Positions 42,741 to 51,692 of a stretch of 64,000 nt of DNA are shown here, one piece after another. The translations under genes were made by a program, and so were the position numbers. Source of the stretch: an alpha proteobacterium HIMB59 (GTDB lineage Bacteria > Pseudomonadota > Alphaproteobacteria > HIMB59). A model generated the notes under the pieces. It did no database searches. It saw nothing but the letters and a program-made list of their open reading frames with translations, and was not told where the DNA came from. Numbering within the stretch: the first letter of the stretch is position 1; each line of letters starts with the position of its first letter. The stretch lies in NCBI GenBank assembly GCA_000299115.1, contig CP003801.1:496001-560000 (forward strand). Direction: 5' to 3'.

Positions 42741-43511
42741 ATGTCTGTGAATAAAATAAATTTCAACTCTGATTTAGCAGAGCGAGACTTATCGTTTTAT
42801 CAGTCAGTTGATTTACCTTTAATCACTCAAATCAACTCCGCCAATATCGGATGTCTTTATCATGGTGGAGTAGAAGAGGTCGTTCAAAAAGCAACTCAAG
42901 AATGCCATCACCAAGGCGTCTCCATCGGCGCTCATATCTCTTTTTTAGACAAAGATAATTTTGGAAGAACTCCGATGGATTGGAGTGAAGAGCTCATTCA
43001 TAGTCTCATCAATGAACAATTTTCTATTTTATCAAATTTAAAAGACCCTCAAATATCTATTACTCACCTTAAACCTCATGGCGCCTTAAATAATATGGCA
43101 TGCAAGGATCTCGCATTAGCTCAAGTCATCGTTTCCTACGTAAAACAACACTATCCAGAACTCATAATGTTAGCCCCAGTCCTCAGTGAATTAGCCAAGG
43201 CAAGCCAGGCTATGGGACTAGTCACAGCTTTAGAGGTATTTGCCGATCGAACTTATGAGGATGATGGAACTTTAACCCCTAGATCGATTGAAGGTTCTTT
43301 AATCACCGATCCATCACAGGCAAGCGACCATGTCAAAAAGATGATCGAGGAAAAAGCGATCATCAGTCGATCGGGAAAAAAACTACCCACTACTTTTCAT
43401 TCTATTTGCCTTCATAGCGATACCCCAAATAGTGTTGAAATTTCCAATCAAATTTGCATACTCCTCCACTCCATGGGAGTACAACAACAAACATTACCTG
43501 AATTATTTTAG
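42741..43511 (+). CDS. pxpA: 5-oxoprolinase subunit A (LamB/YcsF family)
   Basis: 256 residues, with INFNSDLAE start, INSANIGCLYHGG, ISIGAHISF-like GVSIGAHISF, THLKPHGALNN and EVFADRTYEDDGTLTPR, all hallmark YcsF motifs. It is divergent from pxpB/pxpC and followed 5 bases later by a gamma-glutamylcyclotransferase-like gene that would make its substrate. The ATG at 42741 is favoured over a TTG one codon earlier. Confidence 0.93.
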   Translation: MSVNKINFNSDLAERDLSFYQSVDLPLITQINSANIGCLYHGGVEEVVQKATQECHHQGVSIGAHISFLDKDNFGRTPMDWSEELIHSLINEQFSILSNLKDPQISITHLKPHGALNNMACKDLALAQVIVSYVKQHYPELIMLAPVLSELAKASQAMGLVTALEVFADRTYEDDGTLTPRSIEGSLITDPSQASDHVKKMIEEKAIISRSGKKLPTTFHSICLHSDTPNSVEISNQICILLHSMGVQQQTLPELF

Positions 43512-43516
43512 TCAAT

Positions 43517-44014
43517 ATGAACAAGTTTTTTTTCTACGGCACCCTTCGATCTATTCCCATTTTGGAGACTGTAATTGGCCATAAATCAGACTATTTAGAG
43601 TTTATCCCAGCTTTTGCCCCTCGAAGTGAACTTCGTCTTGTTATCAATGAAACTTTCCCTGTCATCGTCTTTAATGATAATTATGCGGGCGTCCAAGGAA
43701 CCCTCGTGAAGGGTTTAAATGGTGAGGATATTAATCGTATTTTGTTTTTTGAAGATGTGGAATTTACCCCCCAACAACTCGATCTCGAAGTAAACGGTGA
43801 AATAGAGCAGGCAAGCTATTTCTCCCAGCAAGGTGTCAGACCTTCAGAAGAACCTTGGTCATTTGATGAGTGGCAACAAAAAGATGAACGTCTCTCTGTC
43901 ATTACAGCGGAGCTTTGGATGGAGCTCTATGGAAGGTACTCGGCGGAAGAGGCCGATCGTTACTGGAATGATGTCAAGCAAGCAGCATTAAAAAAATTCC
44001 AATCTGAGGGATGA
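43517..44014 (+). CDS. Gamma-glutamylcyclotransferase-like (AIG2/GGCT family) protein
   Basis: 165 residues. The YGTLR motif (7-11) and a Glu in ILFFEDVEF (Glu79, candidate catalytic) fit the AIG2-like fold that releases 5-oxoproline from gamma-glutamyl compounds. Just downstream of pxpA, it could feed 5-oxoprolinase. Other AIG2 members have unrelated or unknown substrates. It overlaps the next gene as ATGA. Confidence 0.8.
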   Translation: MNKFFFYGTLRSIPILETVIGHKSDYLEFIPAFAPRSELRLVINETFPVIVFNDNYAGVQGTLVKGLNGEDINRILFFEDVEFTPQQLDLEVNGEIEQASYFSQQGVRPSEEPWSFDEWQQKDERLSVITAELWMELYGRYSAEEADRYWNDVKQAALKKFQSEG

Positions 44015-44568
44015 GATATTTTCTTTCAATATTAATTTTTATTTTTTCTTTATTTTTTTCTTCAGCTTATGCAAACGACTCGGCATGGAGTTTATTAGAA
44101 GAGGGTGGGAAGATTGTCTTTATCCGCCACGCCTATGCTCCTGGTGGCGGTGATCCTGATAATTTTTTTATTGAAGATTGCTCTACTCAACGAAATTTAA
44201 ATCAACAAGGAATTGATCAGTCTATTTCCATGGGTCAAGAATTTTCTAAACGAGATATACCTATTCAACAAGTATTCTCCTCTCAGTGGTGTCGGTGTAA
44301 AGATACAGCCTCCTATGCCTTTGGCGATTACCAAGAACTCAGCTCGCTTAATTCAACATTTGAGGGGGAGTATCGTCAAAACCATCAACGCCAAATGAAA
44401 GAACTCAAAGAATTGATTGCTCGTTGGGATGATACGGAAGGTAATTTAATATTGGTAACCCACTACGTGATTGTTGGGGGTGCTCTCGGATATTATCCAA
44501 GCTCTGGTGAATTAGTCATAACAGATAAAAGTTTAGAGGTATTGGGTAGTATTAAAACTAAGTATTAA
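44011..44568 (+). CDS. Secreted histidine phosphatase-family protein
   Basis: 185 residues with a signal peptide (about 1-21, AYA-ND). FIRHAYAPGGGDPD carries the catalytic RH pair, then SSQWCRCKDTA supplies the second Arg, and VTHYVIVGG the second His. A periplasmic phosphatase or related branch of the phosphoglycerate-mutase fold. Its 3' end overlaps the convergent HupE gene by four bases. Confidence 0.85.
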   Translation: MRYFLSILIFIFSLFFSSAYANDSAWSLLEEGGKIVFIRHAYAPGGGDPDNFFIEDCSTQRNLNQQGIDQSISMGQEFSKRDIPIQQVFSSQWCRCKDTASYAFGDYQELSSLNSTFEGEYRQNHQRQMKELKELIARWDDTEGNLILVTHYVIVGGALGYYPSSGELVITDKSLEVLGSIKTKY

Positions 44569-45683
44569 AAAAAGACTCGCTCAAAAAACCAGTAAATTCC
44601 AATTAATCCAATGACTAAAGAGCAAGGGATTTGAATAGCTTTTCGATACCACAGTTGTTTTGAGGGATAAAACATCAAGAGATAGGCCAAAACCACCAAT
44701 CCAATCTGAGCTATTTCTACACCAATATTAAAGGATAGGAGGCTTAAGATTAGCTGTCCAGTCGGAAGACCAATATCCTCTAGGACAAATGCAAAGCCCA
44801 ATCCATGAATTAATCCAAAAAAGAAGATAACAGCATATCGAATAGTATTAGAACGAGAATGAAACTTGCTCTGTCTTTGGAAGATATTTTCAAAAGCGAC
44901 ATAACCTATGGATAAAGCAATCAAAGGTTCAATAATTGAGGCAGGGATAAAGACTAGCTTTAAGCTAGCTAAAATAAGAGTTAGAGAATGAGCAAGGGTA
45001 AACATCGTTACTTGCCATAAAAGGGGTTTTAATTTGACAGCAAAAAAGAATACACCAAAGATAAAGAGAATATGATCAAGTCCTTTGGGCACGATGTGCT
45101 CCATCCCTAAGATAATATATTCGATTATTGTTTGAGACATTGTCGCTTGGCTTAAAGGTGAGAGTTCAGCTGATATCTCGCCTGGCTGAAGGTAAGTTGA
45201 AAAAATCATATTTTCTTTACTGATATCTTCAAATTGTCGAATTACAACAGGACCAAGTTCGGTTGCAAATTGAATAGTGATTTCGTTCTGATTAAGGGGA
45301 GCTTCAGTTTTGAGATTAGTATCTCGAGGGTATTCAGGATTGACATCTTGATCGATTATCAAATCAACTAAGCTTAAAGACGATCCCTCTAATCCGTTAA
45401 TTGTGATTTGATCCTGAAATAAATTCCAATTTTGTTTAATGTCTTGTTTTAATTCCTCTTCATTTTTTTCTCGAAACTGATCGTATAGTTCTGCTTGAGG
45501 AGCATCATTAGTATCTTGATATTGGGAGGCATCCACTCCAGATAAGATCTGCTCAGCATTAATTTTAAAATCAATTGAAGCCTGACCATCAGCAATGATA
45601 AGATCAACTATGGCTGGCTTGATTTCATGGGAGTTGATTGTTGATGAGAAAAAGAAAAGTATTGCAAAACAGATTCCCCTCAT
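44565..45683 (-). CDS. HupE/UreJ-family membrane protein
   Basis: 372 residues from the ATG at 45681-45683: signal-like segment (to about residue 20), a roughly 150-residue periplasmic domain, then about seven TM helices with the family HIVPKGLDHILFI, TLAHSLTLIL and FFGLIHGLGFAFVLEDIG blocks of His-containing helices. HupE relatives carry nickel or cobalt; the metal here is not known. It is divergent from a DUF4198 gene of matching metal-uptake context. A TTG at 45701 is an alternative start. Confidence 0.8.
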   Translation of the reverse strand: MRGICFAILFFFSSTINSHEIKPAIVDLIIADGQASIDFKINAEQILSGVDASQYQDTNDAPQAELYDQFREKNEEELKQDIKQNWNLFQDQITINGLEGSSLSLVDLIIDQDVNPEYPRDTNLKTEAPLNQNEITIQFATELGPVVIRQFEDISKENMIFSTYLQPGEISAELSPLSQATMSQTIIEYIILGMEHIVPKGLDHILFIFGVFFFAVKLKPLLWQVTMFTLAHSLTLILASLKLVFIPASIIEPLIALSIGYVAFENIFQRQSKFHSRSNTIRYAVIFFFGLIHGLGFAFVLEDIGLPTGQLILSLLSFNIGVEIAQIGLVVLAYLLMFYPSKQLWYRKAIQIPCSLVIGLIGIYWFFERVFF

Positions 45684-46518
45684 AACTATTATTTTTAGCA
45701 AATTTTATGCTTATTTTCTTTGTCTTTTTCTATCTCTGTTCTCTTTTGGTCTTTTAAACGCTCATGAGTTTTGGATTGAGCCAACACAATACACCCCAAG
45801 CAATAATCAATTAGAAGGCCATCTTCGAGTGGGACAGGATTTTGATGGTATGGCGTTGATGTATAATGAAAATGACTTTGAGACTTTTAAAATCCTCTCC
45901 GGAGCTAAAAATAAAAAAATCGATGTCAGTGGAATTATTGGCGATGTTCCAGCTTTGGATGTTCAATCGAAATTCTCTGATCTCATTATCGTTTATCATG
46001 AGACAAAAGATAAATTTGTGGATTATAAAAAATTTCAAAAGTTTAAAGATTTTGTAAATGAGAAGGGCTATCCACAACTGATTGAGGAACACCTTAAAGC
46101 AGGCCACCCTGAAGAGTATTTTATAGAAAGTTACCGTCGTTATGCGAAATCTCTAATAGCGGTTAACGGTGTTAAAGGAAAAGATAAAAAAACAGGTTTG
46201 TTATTTGAATTTGTCCTAAATGAAAATCCCTATGATTTGGATACAAATACCATAAGTGCAAATTTATTTTATAAAAAAAGACCGATCGCTGATCAATTAG
46301 TGACAATCTTTTCTCGAAAGAATAGAGGAGATTTAAAGATAGAGCATTTTAAGACTGATGAAAATGGATATGTAGAGTTTGTTGTCGAGAATGGAAGAGA
46401 ATATCTGATGGACTCAGTAATTATTTATTCCAAAAAAGGTGATCCTGAAAAAAAAGAACCTATCTGGCATAGTATCTGGGCCTCTACAACTTTTCTGGTT
46501 CCTGAAAGAACGCTTTAA
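45595..46518 (+). CDS. DUF4198 domain periplasmic protein (start uncertain)
   Basis: Secreted protein with signal peptide core FYAYFLCLFLSLFSFGLLNA followed by HEFWIEPTQYTPSNN, the DUF4198 start. The family is linked to nickel/cobalt uptake, and HupE is divergent next door. Start problem: the in-frame ATGs (45595, 45610) lie inside hupE on the opposite strand and leave a 33-residue charged extension before the signal. Nearer starts would be ATA (45682) or ATT (45688, 45691). An ATG at 45707 is out of frame by one. So either a rare start codon, a long antisense overlap, or a frameshift. The mature part is about 250 residues. Confidence 0.75.
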   Translation: MIRSTMAGLISWELIVDEKKKSIAKQIPLITIIFSKFYAYFLCLFLSLFSFGLLNAHEFWIEPTQYTPSNNQLEGHLRVGQDFDGMALMYNENDFETFKILSGAKNKKIDVSGIIGDVPALDVQSKFSDLIIVYHETKDKFVDYKKFQKFKDFVNEKGYPQLIEEHLKAGHPEEYFIESYRRYAKSLIAVNGVKGKDKKTGLLFEFVLNENPYDLDTNTISANLFYKKRPIADQLVTIFSRKNRGDLKIEHFKTDENGYVEFVVENGREYLMDSVIIYSKKGDPEKKEPIWHSIWASTTFLVPERTL

Positions 46519-46547
46519 TTTAAGAAGGTTAAGTTTAAAATAAACTT

Positions 46548-46883
46548 ATGGTTTTTTTATCAAAAGTATTACTGGCTGCCTTGGTTATTGCTTTTGCAAG
46601 TTGGTTATCTGGAAAAAAACCAGAACTCTCAGGGTTTATTATTGCCTTGCCCATTGCGAGCATAATCGCAATCGCGTTTTCGTATTTAGAACATAAAAAT
46701 ACAGAAAATACCGTCATCTTCGCAAAAAGTATTTTGATTGGAGTTCCGGTATCCTATTTATTTTTTGTTCCCTTTTTTTTTGCCAAAAGCTTAAGCATGA
46801 ATTTTTGGATGATTTATGGAATAGGCATTACCCTTTTAGTTATCGGGTATTTTGTCCATAAATACCTGACAAGTATTATCTAA
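46548..46883 (+). CDS. Small four-TM membrane protein
   Basis: 111 residues with about four hydrophobic helices (4-20, 28-45, 60-80, 85-103) and a short SWLSGKKPELSG loop near the first. It resembles DUF3147-like proteins, but this is a weak recollection. It ends exactly where the GST gene starts (46883/46884), so the two are likely co-transcribed. Function unknown. Confidence 0.7.
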   Translation: MVFLSKVLLAALVIAFASWLSGKKPELSGFIIALPIASIIAIAFSYLEHKNTENTVIFAKSILIGVPVSYLFFVPFFFAKSLSMNFWMIYGIGITLLVIGYFVHKYLTSII

Positions 46884-47510
46884 ATGTTTGAATTATTTGC
46901 TGACGATACTCCAAACGCGCGCAAAGTTTCGATTATGCTAGAAGAAATTCAAGCTGAATACAAAGTTACCTTAATTGATATTGGAAAAGGAGATCAGTTT
47001 AAAGATGATTTCAAAAAAATTTCTCCCTTTAATAAAATACCAGTTTTAAGAAATTCACAAACTGGACAAAGTTATTTTGAGTCTGGGGCTATTTTAATTT
47101 ATTTAGCAAATTATTCTGACCAATTTTATGGAGAGAATAAGGATTTAACTAATCAATGGCTTATGGCCCAAATGGGATATATTGGTCCCATGATTGGACA
47201 ACATCATCAATTTCATCATTATCATCCAGGAAAAAGTAAATTTGGTGAGGATCGTTATTTTAAAATTACAAAAACTATTTATGAAAATTTAAATGACCAT
47301 TTATCAAATCATATTTATCTTGCAGGAGAATACTCTATTGCAGATATCGCAACCTTCCCATGGATTGCTCGGCATAATATCCATGATATAGGATTGCATC
47401 ATTACCCTCATTTATCTAATTGGTATGAATTGATTGCACAACGTCCAGCTGTGGTGAAAGGTTATGATTTATTTCAAAAGGGAAATGAAATTCCATCCAT
47501 ATCATCATGA
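46884..47510 (+). CDS. Glutathione S-transferase-family protein (YfcG/YghU-like)
   Basis: 208 residues: N-terminal thioredoxin-like domain with NKIPVL and FESGAILIYLA (the glutathione-contacting ES motif), C-terminal helical domain with YSIADIATFPW. DDTPNARKVSIMLEE is like YfcG, a disulfide-bond oxidoreductase. Substrate unknown. It overlaps the downstream DCC gene as ATGA. Confidence 0.87.
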   Translation: MFELFADDTPNARKVSIMLEEIQAEYKVTLIDIGKGDQFKDDFKKISPFNKIPVLRNSQTGQSYFESGAILIYLANYSDQFYGENKDLTNQWLMAQMGYIGPMIGQHHQFHHYHPGKSKFGEDRYFKITKTIYENLNDHLSNHIYLAGEYSIADIATFPWIARHNIHDIGLHHYPHLSNWYELIAQRPAVVKGYDLFQKGNEIPSISS

Positions 47511-47842
47511 AGGTTTACTACAATGGCTCTTGTAATATCTGCAATGCAGAAATTAATCATTATAAAAAAACAAAAAATGAAATTTCATATGTGGATATTT
47601 CAGAAACAAAAGATGAACACGTAGCAAGTTTATCCAAAGATAAACTTTTTCGACGGATGCATGTATACCATCAAGGAACTCTTTATTCGGGATCTGAATC
47701 TTTTTTAGTTATGTGGTCCCAAATGAAAAAATGGAAACTCTTATCCAGGATTTTGAGTTTGCCATTAATAAGACAAGTTTGGTTTTTAATCTATGAAATA
47801 GTAGCCATCTTTTTGTATTGGAAGAATAAGTCGAAGGTTTGA
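47507..47842 (+). CDS. DCC-family (DUF393) thiol-disulfide oxidoreductase-like protein
   Basis: 111 residues. YYNGSCNICNAEI holds the CxxC of the DCC family, and YSGSESFLVMW is the second conserved block. A Trp-rich hydrophobic C-terminus may touch the membrane. It is translated with the GST gene, suggesting joint thiol chemistry. Two strong hairpins end the transcript. Confidence 0.82.
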   Translation: MKVYYNGSCNICNAEINHYKKTKNEISYVDISETKDEHVASLSKDKLFRRMHVYHQGTLYSGSESFLVMWSQMKKWKLLSRILSLPLIRQVWFLIYEIVAIFLYWKNKSKV

Positions 47843-47849
47843 TTTGGAG

Positions 47850-47885
47850 AACCATTCTTGCAGTAGAACCACAAGAATGGTTTTT
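47850..47885 (+). terminator. Rho-independent terminator
   Basis: AACCATTCTTG / CAAGAATGGTT, an 11-bp perfect stem with an 11-base loop, then TTT. It follows the DCC gene stop by eight bases. Confidence 0.82.
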
Positions 47886-47886
47886 G

Positions 47887-47912
47887 GAGGATTAAGGTTA
47901 ATCCTCTCTTTT
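47887..47912 (+). terminator. Second tandem terminator
   Basis: GAGGATTAA-GG-TTAATCCTC (47887-47906), a 9-bp perfect stem with a tiny loop, followed by TCTTTTT. Two bases after the first hairpin, giving a double terminator. Confidence 0.72.
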
Positions 47913-48029
47913 TACCCCCCTAATTTCACATTGGATTAAAAAAAAAATGATAAAAAAAGTATTGAAAAACAATAATTTTAAAAAAAATGTGAATATTTTT
48001 TCTGTGAATTACTTTATTTTGCTCTTTTT

Positions 48030-48740
48030 ATGAATAGCCCTTGTTATAACTGGGATCGGTCTTCATGGCTCTCCTCCAAAGAATACTTTCAAGAACTATC
48101 GAATCAATTAATTGATTTTTTAGATATTACAGAAGAAAAAAAAATTCTTGATGTTGGATGCGGTAGGGGGCATCTCCTTGAGACTTTGGCCCTTAATATA
48201 AATTTGATTAATCAACCAGTTGGCGTTGAACCTGTAAAGCATGATGATTTTATTCCACAAAATGTCAATATATTTCATTCTTCTGTTAATTCATTTCTCA
48301 ACGAAAACAATTCGCGATTTGATTTAGTGATTTTAAAACAGGTACTTCACTTATTGACTTTAGATGAAAGAAAGAAATTTTATCATGATATCAAAAATCA
48401 CATCAATGAAGATGCATGTATAGTATTTATTCATATGAATGATCAAACAGAAATCCCATTATTTCCTCTAATGAAAGATAAACTCAATCAGTCACTAAAA
48501 AGTCATCAACTTTTATTAGAAGAATTAACTGAAAACTTTCATTTAATGAAGTTCGAAAATTTTAACTATAATGTAAAAATTTCATTAGAAGAGTATTTAG
48601 AAATGATCAGAAATAGATATATGACTGTGCTTTTAGACCTAAAAGAAAAAGAAATAGAAGAGGGAATTGAATTCATCAAGAATAATTATTCCAATCAATT
48701 AGTTTTTCAGGATACCTTAACGATTAAAGTATTTAATTAA
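48030..48740 (+). CDS. Class I SAM-dependent methyltransferase
   Basis: 236 residues. SAM-binding motif I is ILDVGCGRGHLL near residue 37, with FDLVILKQVLHLL as motif IV-like. The C-terminal half is Glu/Lys-rich and helical. Small-molecule target likely; specificity unknown. It converges directly on the EamA gene (stops adjacent). Confidence 0.85.
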   Translation: MNSPCYNWDRSSWLSSKEYFQELSNQLIDFLDITEEKKILDVGCGRGHLLETLALNINLINQPVGVEPVKHDDFIPQNVNIFHSSVNSFLNENNSRFDLVILKQVLHLLTLDERKKFYHDIKNHINEDACIVFIHMNDQTEIPLFPLMKDKLNQSLKSHQLLLEELTENFHLMKFENFNYNVKISLEEYLEMIRNRYMTVLLDLKEKEIEEGIEFIKNNYSNQLVFQDTLTIKVFN

Positions 48741-49598
48741 TTATTTTATTTTTTGTAATAAATAATTTCCAGTTATGACTATGATACTCCCAAAGATAAT
48801 ATAAAGAGATATAGGTTCTTTAATTAAAATTATTGTTAGTCCTATTCCAAAGATAGGAAATAAACTATAAAAAGGTAATACTGTTTGCACGCTGTAGTAT
48901 TTGTATAGCCAAAACATTAAAACTTGCGCTCCGCAAGATACAACTACACCTGTATATATAGCTGGCAAATAGTCTAGCCACGAATGCTGTAAAATAACCT
49001 TGAATTCTTGATTTTCAAAAATGAATGCTAATAAAGTCATGATGGGTAATGTGGTTATGGCCATCCATCCATTGACTTCTAATGCATTAAAATTCTCTAG
49101 TTTTCTCGACATCATTGAGGCGAGCCCATAAGAAATAGCAGCAAAGCACCCTAGCATTAAACTGTTAGGTGATTGAAAGACAATAGGATCAAAGCATATG
49201 ATAGATAAACCTAATAAAACAAAACCAATTAAAAGCCATCTTTTAAAAGATACGATTTCTCCTAAATAAATTGAACCCGCAATGACACCAAATGGGATCG
49301 AAAATTGCATCACTAAAATCATCGAGGAAGTCGAGGTGGTATGCGCTAAAGAGAGATACATAAAGGGATAGAGACCAAGACCCATCAAAAAGCCATAAAA
49401 AATAATAAATTTGAAGTTATCATTTTTCATACTGTTAAATCTTAAAAAAGGAAAAAGAAATATAGCCATCATCAAAATTCGAATAAGAGAGAAAATTAAA
49501 GGAGATAGCTCTTGGTTAAGACCTATTTTTCCGACGGGATAGGAACTCCCAAATAAGAACATCACAAAAAGTGTAATTAGAAGGTGGTTAAATTTCAC
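48741..49598 (-). CDS. EamA-family (DMT) transporter
   Basis: 285 residues with ten TM helices in two EamA repeats: FGSSYPVGKIGL in the first, and SYGLASMMSRKLENFNALEVNGW opening the second. Inner-membrane metabolite exporter/importer of unknown substrate. It overlaps folC by four bases (ATGA) and ends the long rpsA-trp-folC operon. Confidence 0.87.
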   Translation of the reverse strand: MKFNHLLITLFVMFLFGSSYPVGKIGLNQELSPLIFSLIRILMMAIFLFPFLRFNSMKNDNFKFIIFYGFLMGLGLYPFMYLSLAHTTSTSSMILVMQFSIPFGVIAGSIYLGEIVSFKRWLLIGFVLLGLSIICFDPIVFQSPNSLMLGCFAAISYGLASMMSRKLENFNALEVNGWMAITTLPIMTLLAFIFENQEFKVILQHSWLDYLPAIYTGVVVSCGAQVLMFWLYKYYSVQTVLPFYSLFPIFGIGLTIILIKEPISLYIIFGSIIVITGNYLLQKIK

Positions 49599-50839
49599 TT
49601 GGACTGATTAAGTTTTAAAAACTCTCCAATAAAATATAAAGAACCACCAAAAAATATAGATGTCTTAGAATTAGAATATTGATTAATTTTTTTTAAAGAG
49701 TCCCCTAAAGATGGACAAAATATCAATTTAAGATTTCTTGGAAGATCTTCTTTAGTAATTGAATTTTCTTCATTCATTTGGACCACTATAATTTTTTGAA
49801 AGTATTGAGAGAGTTTATTTAACATTTGAGAATACTTTTTATTGTTAAGAAAAGAACAAATTAAAATTTTTCTATTCAAGGGAAGATTTTTGATCAAGGT
49901 ATTCATGCCATCAATATTATGAAAACCATCCAAGGTAATATCTTTAAAATTTTTTAACTTTCGAAAAAAGAACCCATTAGTTATAGACTGCATTCTACCT
50001 GGCCATTCACATAGAGATAGAGCTTTATGGGTTTTATTTTCATTAAATTCATGTTTGAGAATGTTTTTAGCTAGGTGTATGGATAACCCCGCATTTATCT
50101 TTTGATGTTTGCCTTGTAGACTTAGTTGAGATAAATCAATGTTGATACTTCCAGCCTGGTATTTATTTGATTTAATAGTCCAATCATCTCCAAAGAATTC
50201 AGCTTTCAAATTTCTTCTTTTTAACTCTGAATGAATAAATTTCATTACGCTTGGCTTTTGTTTGTTAATAATGTTTGTGCTTTTCTTATTGATTATTCCT
50301 AATTTTTCAAAAGCTATTTTATTTAGGGAATTCCCTAAAAAATCTTGATGATCTAATGAGATTGGGGTAATGGCTGCGATTTTTGGGCTTTTTAAAATAT
50401 TAGTAGCATCAAATCTACCTCCTAATCCAACTTCCAAAATTAAAAAGTCAGCTCTATGATCTTGGAATGCTTTAAATGCAGCCGCAGTGGTAATTTCAAA
50501 AAACGTAATAAGTTTTCCATCATTTTTTTTTTCGCAGTATCGAAGATACTCCAATAATTTTTTATTCGATATATTTTTAGAATTTAATTGAATGCGCTCA
50601 TTAAAGTCAACTAGATGAGGGGTTGTATAAACATGAGTGGAGTAACCGTGCTGGTTTATAATTGATTTTAAAATCGAAGCAGTGGATCCTTTACCATTTG
50701 TTCCTGCTATATGAATAGCTTTAGGTAATTTTTTCTCATTAAATCCAATTTTTTTTAATAATTGATGAATACGACCAAGAGATAAATCTGAAAATTTAGG
50801 ATGAAGCTGTAAAAGCCTGTGAAAAATAGGATCTTTCAA
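49595..50839 (-). CDS. folC: Dihydrofolate/folylpolyglutamate synthase
   Basis: 414 residues of the Mur-ligase-like family. P-loop HIAGTNGKGSTAS, THVYTTPHLVDFNERI, ITPISLDHQDFLG and EVGLGGRFDATN. Adds glutamate to dihydropteroate and folates. The gene follows accD by five bases, the accD-folC order common in proteobacteria. Confidence 0.93.
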   Translation of the reverse strand: MKDPIFHRLLQLHPKFSDLSLGRIHQLLKKIGFNEKKLPKAIHIAGTNGKGSTASILKSIINQHGYSTHVYTTPHLVDFNERIQLNSKNISNKKLLEYLRYCEKKNDGKLITFFEITTAAAFKAFQDHRADFLILEVGLGGRFDATNILKSPKIAAITPISLDHQDFLGNSLNKIAFEKLGIINKKSTNIINKQKPSVMKFIHSELKRRNLKAEFFGDDWTIKSNKYQAGSINIDLSQLSLQGKHQKINAGLSIHLAKNILKHEFNENKTHKALSLCEWPGRMQSITNGFFFRKLKNFKDITLDGFHNIDGMNTLIKNLPLNRKILICSFLNNKKYSQMLNKLSQYFQKIIVVQMNEENSITKEDLPRNLKLIFCPSLGDSLKKINQYSNSKTSIFFGGSLYFIGEFLKLNQSK

Positions 50840-50844
50840 GGATA

Positions 50845-51690
50845 TTACTTTTTAAGAAAAGACAAAACTTTAGAAAGAGTTTCTCTTAACTCTTTTCGAT
50901 GAACCACGATATCGATCATACCGTGTTCAAGTAGGTATTCTGCTGTTTGAAAGTCTTCGGGTAATTGTTCATTAATTGTTTTTTCAATTACTCTTTTACC
51001 GGCAAAACCAATCATACTTCCTTTTTCAGCAATAATAATATCACCTAACATCGCAAATGATGCGCTGACACCGCCAGTTGTAGGATGAGTTAAGACACTA
51101 ATGAAAGGAATTTTCTTTTGATCTAAGAGATTACAAGCGGCCACTGTTTTAGGCAGCTGCATTAAACTGACTAATCCCTCTTGCATTCTCGCGCCTCCTG
51201 AAGAGGCAATAGAAATAAAAGGACAATTTAATTCAACAGCTTTTTGGCATCCAATTTTAAAAGCTTCACCGACATATTGGCCCATACTTCCACCCATAAA
51301 CTTAAAATCTAACAAGAATATACAAACTGTTGTCCCACCTATTTGCCCTGTCGCAACATGAGCTGCATCTTTTTGATTTGTTTTTTGTTGAGCGTCTTTG
51401 AGGCGATCAGTATATTTTTTTAAATCTTTAAATTTTAAGGGGTCATTATTTTCAATCGGAATTTCAACTAACTCAAATTTTTCATCATCGAAGAGTTGCT
51501 TAAAACGACTCTCAAAATCAATATACATATGCTGATCACAATAAGAGCAAACATGTAAGTTTTCTTTAAGATCACTGACATATAACATTCTCTCTCCGCA
51601 CCCACACTTTGTCCATAGGTCTGAGGGAGGGTCTTTTCGATTAACTAAGGAATTTAATTTTGGTTTAACGAAATCAGTAAGCCAGTTCAT
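50845..51690 (-). CDS. accD: Acetyl-CoA carboxylase carboxyltransferase subunit beta
   Basis: 281 residues. N-terminal zinc ribbon (CGCGERM and CSYCDQHMYID, with C-x-C...C-x2-C), then the crotonase-like carboxyltransferase with GGSMGQYVGEAF, SIASSGGARMQEG and HPTTGGVSAS. First committed step of fatty acid synthesis with AccA. The start lies two bases after trpA. Confidence 0.95.
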   Translation of the reverse strand: MNWLTDFVKPKLNSLVNRKDPPSDLWTKCGCGERMLYVSDLKENLHVCSYCDQHMYIDFESRFKQLFDDEKFELVEIPIENNDPLKFKDLKKYTDRLKDAQQKTNQKDAAHVATGQIGGTTVCIFLLDFKFMGGSMGQYVGEAFKIGCQKAVELNCPFISIASSGGARMQEGLVSLMQLPKTVAACNLLDQKKIPFISVLTHPTTGGVSASFAMLGDIIIAEKGSMIGFAGKRVIEKTINEQLPEDFQTAEYLLEHGMIDIVVHRKELRETLSKVLSFLKK

Positions 51691-51692
51691 GA

